Of a DNA stretch of 64,000 nucleotides, positions 61,404-64,000 are shown piece after piece. The stretch spans positions 156,289 through 220,288 of the forward strand of contig NW_025940648.1 of the NCBI RefSeq assembly GCF_000764305.2, given 5' to 3'. Position 1 is the stretch's first letter. Every line of letters begins with the position of its first letter. The notes beneath the pieces were generated by a model. The model was not told the origin of the DNA. It did not search any database and saw nothing but the letters and a program-made list of their open reading frames with translations. The stretch is from Hyalella azteca. Taxonomy: Eukaryota > Arthropoda > Malacostraca > Amphipoda > Hyalellidae. The translations under genes were made by a program, and so were the position numbers.

Positions 61404-63449
61404 ATTAAATCCCCTAAGGAAACGAAGTACGTAAACAAAATATTTTCTCTCACTTCTTTCAAAAAGTAAGCCTCTTCGATGCTCGGAGTTGGTAGCTCAG
61501 TGACAAAATTGTCACCCCAATGTTTTTTCAGCGTAAGTTCATAGCAACTTCTTAATTATATAGGAAATGATTTGACGCTCTAGGTTCTAATCCAATTATT
61601 TTTTCAAAAATTCTATTCCAGAAAATGATCTGGGACATTTTACCTCAGTGTCTTCTTTCAGTCAACAACTATGCCCTCAACTTATATACTCTAGAAACTG
61701 GTTCCGTAAACAAAGGCACACGAATTCAACGGTTCGTTGGAGCAAATTAAGTCAAAATTAAGTGCAAGTTTTCATCACTCTCTGGTACTCACGCTCTTAA
61801 GTGTGAATCTATATTGCTCACGCCAATTTGATCGCACCGGCTATTGGCAAATCTGTTCTCATGCGAGATCGGCTTTTCGCCAATCTTATTACAGTAAAAA
61901 TTGATACCTGCTAAGGACAAATAGCATCTCACGTTAACCGTCGTTGACGCCGTATATCCAGCGCCATTAGGTGTTGCATTATCATTTTGTGGACAGCGTA
62001 GAACTTATGTGCTGCACCTGCTCGAACGGCACGTAAGCCAAGCACAAAATTTAGGTAATTGACCAACAACAATTTCATATGAATACTTTTCTTTGTTAAC
62101 TCTCTAATTTCGTTTGTTCCAAAATTTCTGTAACTACTTTTAACTTCGTTAATCCAAAATTTAACTATTCACCCCACACATGTTAGCAATTATGTTCTTA
62201 TTTATATTTCCCATCAAGAAATTCTCTTGAATCAATTATTGAATGCGAATAATATTCTTCTAATGGTTTAGTAGTAGAAAGTTGAGTACAAGTAGAAAGC
62301 ACTCTCTGATGCCTGTGAAACTGCGTTTAAATTAAGAATCCACTTTAGGGAAAGCACTAGGTTGCAATCGTCAGCCAGTCCGATATTTTTTCAGGCTTAT
62401 TTCTCGTTTGATTGAGCTCAGGGGATTAGGATTAAGGGGAAAACTTCTTTTGAATAAGATTATGTCATTTCTCAACTCCTGTGCTTCTGTAAATGAACTG
62501 TGTTTCCGAATAATGAGTTGGATTTTAATGTAAAATTATTGCTTGTACGAGTATATTAAACTCTATGTTAGAACTTACTTACCATAGATCAAATCTGGCA
62601 TTGTAATTTGAAGTAGCACCTGATATTTCCTATTCGATTGATGCCTCAGTTTACGTTCATACTTAGTACAATGTTCCAAGTCTACCCTGATACCGTGTAG
62701 TGATTTATATGTCTGTATTTTAGCGATCGAAGTCTTGCTAGTTTGGTCGGCGATATCATTCTCTAATCTCAATAAAAAATGTTTATTGACTCTCATTCGC
62801 TTTTCATTCCGAACACCATTATTTACCTGAAAATTAGTGATATAATGAAAACATCTTTAGAATTTGCTCAGTAATCTTGTCAAGCGAGTTGACTACACAT
62901 TGTAGTAGATAGATGAATGATAAATATTGATTAACAATATTTATTGATGTAAGGAACTACTGCTAACCTTGAAAAGTTACTGGACTAGTATCAGCAGGCC
63001 TGGAATGCCTCAACCATCAACGCTGATCATAGTAAATGTGAATTATGAGTTAATTGTAAATTGATTAATTATAAGAGTTCAAGGGAATTATTAGTCGTCT
63101 TCAATTAAAATGCGGAAGAAATTGTTCTCCCATTTGAAATCAAAGAGAAGCAGCATATGCTGCTTGCCTGGTATAGGAATGCCGCTTGACAAGAGCGTGA
63201 TCACTTTTCAAAAAACTTATTTCTTCCCAATACTTGTACATCATCGGTGGTTAATTAAAAAATACTAAATTCTGATTCACTAACTTGTGTTTATGTAAAG
63301 GAATTTCGACGCCGTCGCATTTTTTACGCAAGTGAAAGATGATGGTGTAAATGACAAGAACAACGTTATAAGTATTAAGATTACCTCGATTGCTTACATA
63401 GACAATTTACTAAAAATTGAAAATACACAAAACCACCCAAAAATTAACC
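61404..63449. other. Intergenic after the zinc finger gene
   Basis: About 2 kb of AT-rich DNA. The minus-strand frame 62575-62796 is unassigned. No AATAAA was found close to the stop. Confidence 0.45.
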
Positions 63450-63757
63450 AAATTTTTATATGAGAAAATGTTTTGGAGTTCAGCTCCATCGTCAGTTAAA
63501 AATCATAGAACACAATGTTCTACAATCAATAAACTGATATTCATATTGCAGATTATAAAATATAAATTGACAAATAGAGAAAAATATGTATAATAGACAG
63601 GAGCAGAAAGGTCTATCTATTCAAAATTTTAAGAGGATAGGAATTGAAGGTGGCATTCAAACTACGTTTCTGCTTGAAAATTTACAGCATTATGAAATTC
63701 GCTGTTCAGGAACCCCGGTTGTGGAAGCTAAAACTCTAAGTCACTATCAAACTATAA
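63450..63757 (-). mobile_element. Penelope-like element, 3' end fragment
   Basis: Matches the 3' UTR of the copies at 42190-42480 and 46200-46400 in order: the terminal motif at 63471-63495, a variable AT stretch, ATCTATTCAAAATTTTAAGA-like sequence, and GAAGGTGGCATTCAAACTA. The minus strand ends in the coding C-terminus. 5' truncated, and abutted by the short element at 63761. Confidence 0.75.
63471..63495 (-). ncRNA. Hammerhead-like motif, Penelope 3' end
   Basis: Minus strand: CTGACGA, T, GGAG, loop CTGAA, CTCC, then AAAA. The first core and stem II are intact; the second core has lost its G (GAAA to AAAA), so it is unlikely to cleave. Confidence 0.45.
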
Positions 63758-63760
63758 ACT

Positions 63761-63923
63761 ATAGAATAGAATAGAAGTGTCGGCGCTGAAGAAATAGGCC
63801 CATGGCCTGTTGCCGATTCTTGAACTTTTCGTGACTTGATTCACAAGGGATCCGGCCTTTGGAACCCGATCTTTCCATAGCTGACGATTGATTGAGATAG
63901 CTGCTGGACTTATTGCCTGGTCC
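63761..63923 (-). mobile_element. Short retroposon-like element, second copy
   Basis: The reverse complement of 54575-54744, with a shorter TTCTA tail (at 63761-63775). The match appears complete, so both copies are young or one derives from the other. Confidence 0.7.
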
Positions 63924-63958
63924 GTAATTTGCTAGGCATTTTAAGACTGAACATATGC

Positions 63959-64000
63959 NCCCGACAGTCCTATAAGCCAGTCCAGCCCGACAGTCCTATA
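63959..64000. repeat. Edge of a 26-bp satellite after a single-N gap
   Basis: After the N at 63959, CCCGACAGTCCTATA appears twice, separated by AGCCAGTCCAG, a 26-bp period. The array continues beyond the window. Confidence 0.75.

Overview
The window is nuclear DNA from an animal, most likely an arthropod and probably an insect. It has GT-AG introns, an AT-rich background, and dense non-LTR, Penelope-like and mariner elements. Three spliced genes lie on the + strand. No prokaryotic gene, CRISPR array, rRNA or convincing tRNA gene was seen. All exon borders below were inferred by reading splice signals, codon phase and remembered family similarity; no alignment was run.

Layout. 1-3556 is a decayed RNase H-bearing LINE split by a SINE-like insertion with a 15-bp target duplication. 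4261-16045, perhaps to 17076, is a GPATCH2-like gene of ten chained exons. Its introns carry a Penelope-like fragment with an inverted tail, a fold-back mariner and several minisatellites. 17077-21057 is mostly featureless apart from two unassigned candidate exons. 21058-49241 is a VWA7-like gene of 17 exons whose phases chain almost perfectly and give about 920 residues with a natural stop. Its introns hold a LINE fragment, a TTAA-flanked DNA element, a second copy of the SINE-like family, a degenerate LINE-like block, a head-to-head Penelope pair and a MITE. 49242-56754 is intergenic and rich in tandem repeats. 56755-61403 is a four-exon gene for a 13-finger C2H2 protein. 61404-64000 is intergenic, with a Penelope 3' end, a short repeat identical to one at 54.6 kb, and a satellite edge.

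The three genes show no evident joint function. GPATCH2 proteins are nuclear and RNA-associated, VWA7 proteins are secreted or extracellular, and the zinc finger protein is a likely DNA-binding regulator. The most unusual features are structural. Tandem arrays start at or next to exon borders, including one minisatellite whose unit carries the splice donor. Penelope-like copies sit in inverted pairs with hammerhead-like motifs at their 3' ends. Two full-length copies of a SINE-like family share a 5' hairpin.

Assembly caution. A 38-bp palindrome at 9215-9252 is two Nextera mosaic ends back to back, so it is a library artefact. All three single-N gaps (13372, 55798, 63959) lie at tandem arrays, so array lengths and nearby joins are unreliable.
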